Source of the DNA: Spirogloea muscicola
Taxonomy: Eukaryota > Streptophyta > Zygnematophyceae > Spirogloeales > Spirogloeaceae
Assembly (NCBI GenBank): GCA_009602725.1
Contig: WELB01000031.1
Coordinates: 790,610 to 806,175 of the forward strand
Length of the DNA: 15,566 bases
Direction of reading: 5' to 3'
Shown: positions 15,219 through 15,566 of the stretch, one piece after another
Layout of the letters: every line of letters begins with the position of its first letter
Numbering within the stretch: position 1 is the stretch's first letter
The notes under the pieces: model-generated
Told to the model about the DNA's origin: nothing
What the model saw: only the letters and a program-made list of their open reading frames with translations
The model's database searches: none
Translations under genes and position numbers: made by a program

Positions 15219-15285
15219 GAATTTCGTGTATTTGAAACAATCGAAGGCCAGTATGGCCAAGTACAAAGGAAAGCACATCTTATGA
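15219..15285 (-). repeat. LINE-like tail type 2, terminal 65 bp (copy J)
   Basis: Minus strand ...AAGATGTGCTTTCCTTTGTA, CTTGGCCATACTGGCCTTCG, TTGTTTCAAATACACGAAAT. Matches the ends of 5158-5255 and 7921-8010. Only the distal tail is present, so it is a heavily 5'-truncated insertion or an independent short unit. Confidence 0.65.
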
Positions 15286-15307
15286 CGTAGCAGCTAGCAT
15301 CTAGCAG

Positions 15308-15566
15308 CTACTGGAGCTGCTAGTGGAGTGAGGCAGCAGCAGTGCCAGGAGGAATGGAGGGGTGGGGGGGCGAAGAGGGCTGGAAGTGCCGATTGAGGCC
15401 TTGACGACCTGTCCTGCTGGAGCTGCTAGAGGAGGAGTGGGGCAGCAGCAGTAGCAGGAGGGATGGCAGGAGGGGGGAGGATGGCCGAAAGTGCCGGTGA
15501 GGGCATTGTCGATCTGGCCTGGCAGCAGTGGCAGGAGGAGGGATGGCGGGAAGGGGAAGGAGGGCC
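15308..15566. repeat. Tandem repeat, about 106-bp unit, running off the window
   Basis: GGAGCTGCTAG recurs at 15313 and 15419 (106 bp apart), each followed by a GGCAGCAGCAGT block, a CAGGAGG-ATGG block, a G-rich run and GAAAGTGCCG / GGAAGTGCCG. A third, partly deleted unit begins at about 15515 (GGCAGCAGTGGCAGGAGG) and is cut by the window end. Purine-rich on plus, no open frame of note. A minisatellite. Confidence 0.75.

Noticed and set aside
1-15566. CRISPR array, bacterial operon, rRNA genes
   Set aside because: No regularly spaced short repeats, no Shine-Dalgarno-led operons and no rRNA core sequences were seen. Kozak-like starts, a splice donor, NUMT and LINE relics indicate a eukaryotic nucleus.

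Overview
The window looks like nuclear DNA of a eukaryote, most likely an alga or other protist with a gene-rich mitochondrial genome. It is built mainly of decayed mobile-element and organelle-derived sequence, with two candidate GC-rich exons at the ends. The mitochondrial pieces include rpl2, rps19, rps3 and rpl16 relics. That gene set is kept in mitochondria of streptophyte and some other green algae, glaucophytes, cryptophytes and stramenopiles, but not in animals, fungi or dinoflagellates. I cannot narrow the lineage further. No gene here appears fully intact.

Layout. 1-259 (minus): 5' exon-like sequence with a near-perfect Kozak start. 260-2411: mostly featureless, with two short 3'-tail fragments of a dispersed repeat. 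2412-6430: many 5'-truncated, partly nested copies of one non-LTR (LINE-like) retrotransposon family on both strands. They are recognisable by a shared C-terminal protein region and three types of 3' tail; a tRNA-Glu(CTC) remnant sits among them. 6466-7920: mitochondrial insertion (NUMT) with trnR, trnI and trnG relics, atp6 on minus, then rpl2 and the start of rps19 on plus. 7921-8110: LINE 3' end. 8402-11617: relic of a different retroelement with gag, a retropepsin-like protease and a cytosine-5 DNA methyltransferase. 11618-11796: inverted copy of a 180-bp methyltransferase segment. About 11925-12565: the NUMT resumes with rps3 and rpl16. 12566-14323: more LINE relics. 14873-15016 (minus): signal-peptide-like first exon with a splice-donor-like end. 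15219-15285: another LINE tail. 15308 to the end: tandem repeat with a 106-bp period.

How it fits together. The order rpl2-rps19 ... rps3-rpl16 is the usual ribosomal-protein cluster order, so one NUMT was probably split by about 4 kb of retroelement DNA. The methyltransferase inside a gag-protease element is the most interesting content. Cytosine methyltransferases captured by retrotransposons are known from a few lineages (I recall dinoflagellates and the streptophyte alga Klebsormidium). The inverted duplication next to it could form a long hairpin RNA if transcribed. All functional statements are inference from sequence pattern alone.
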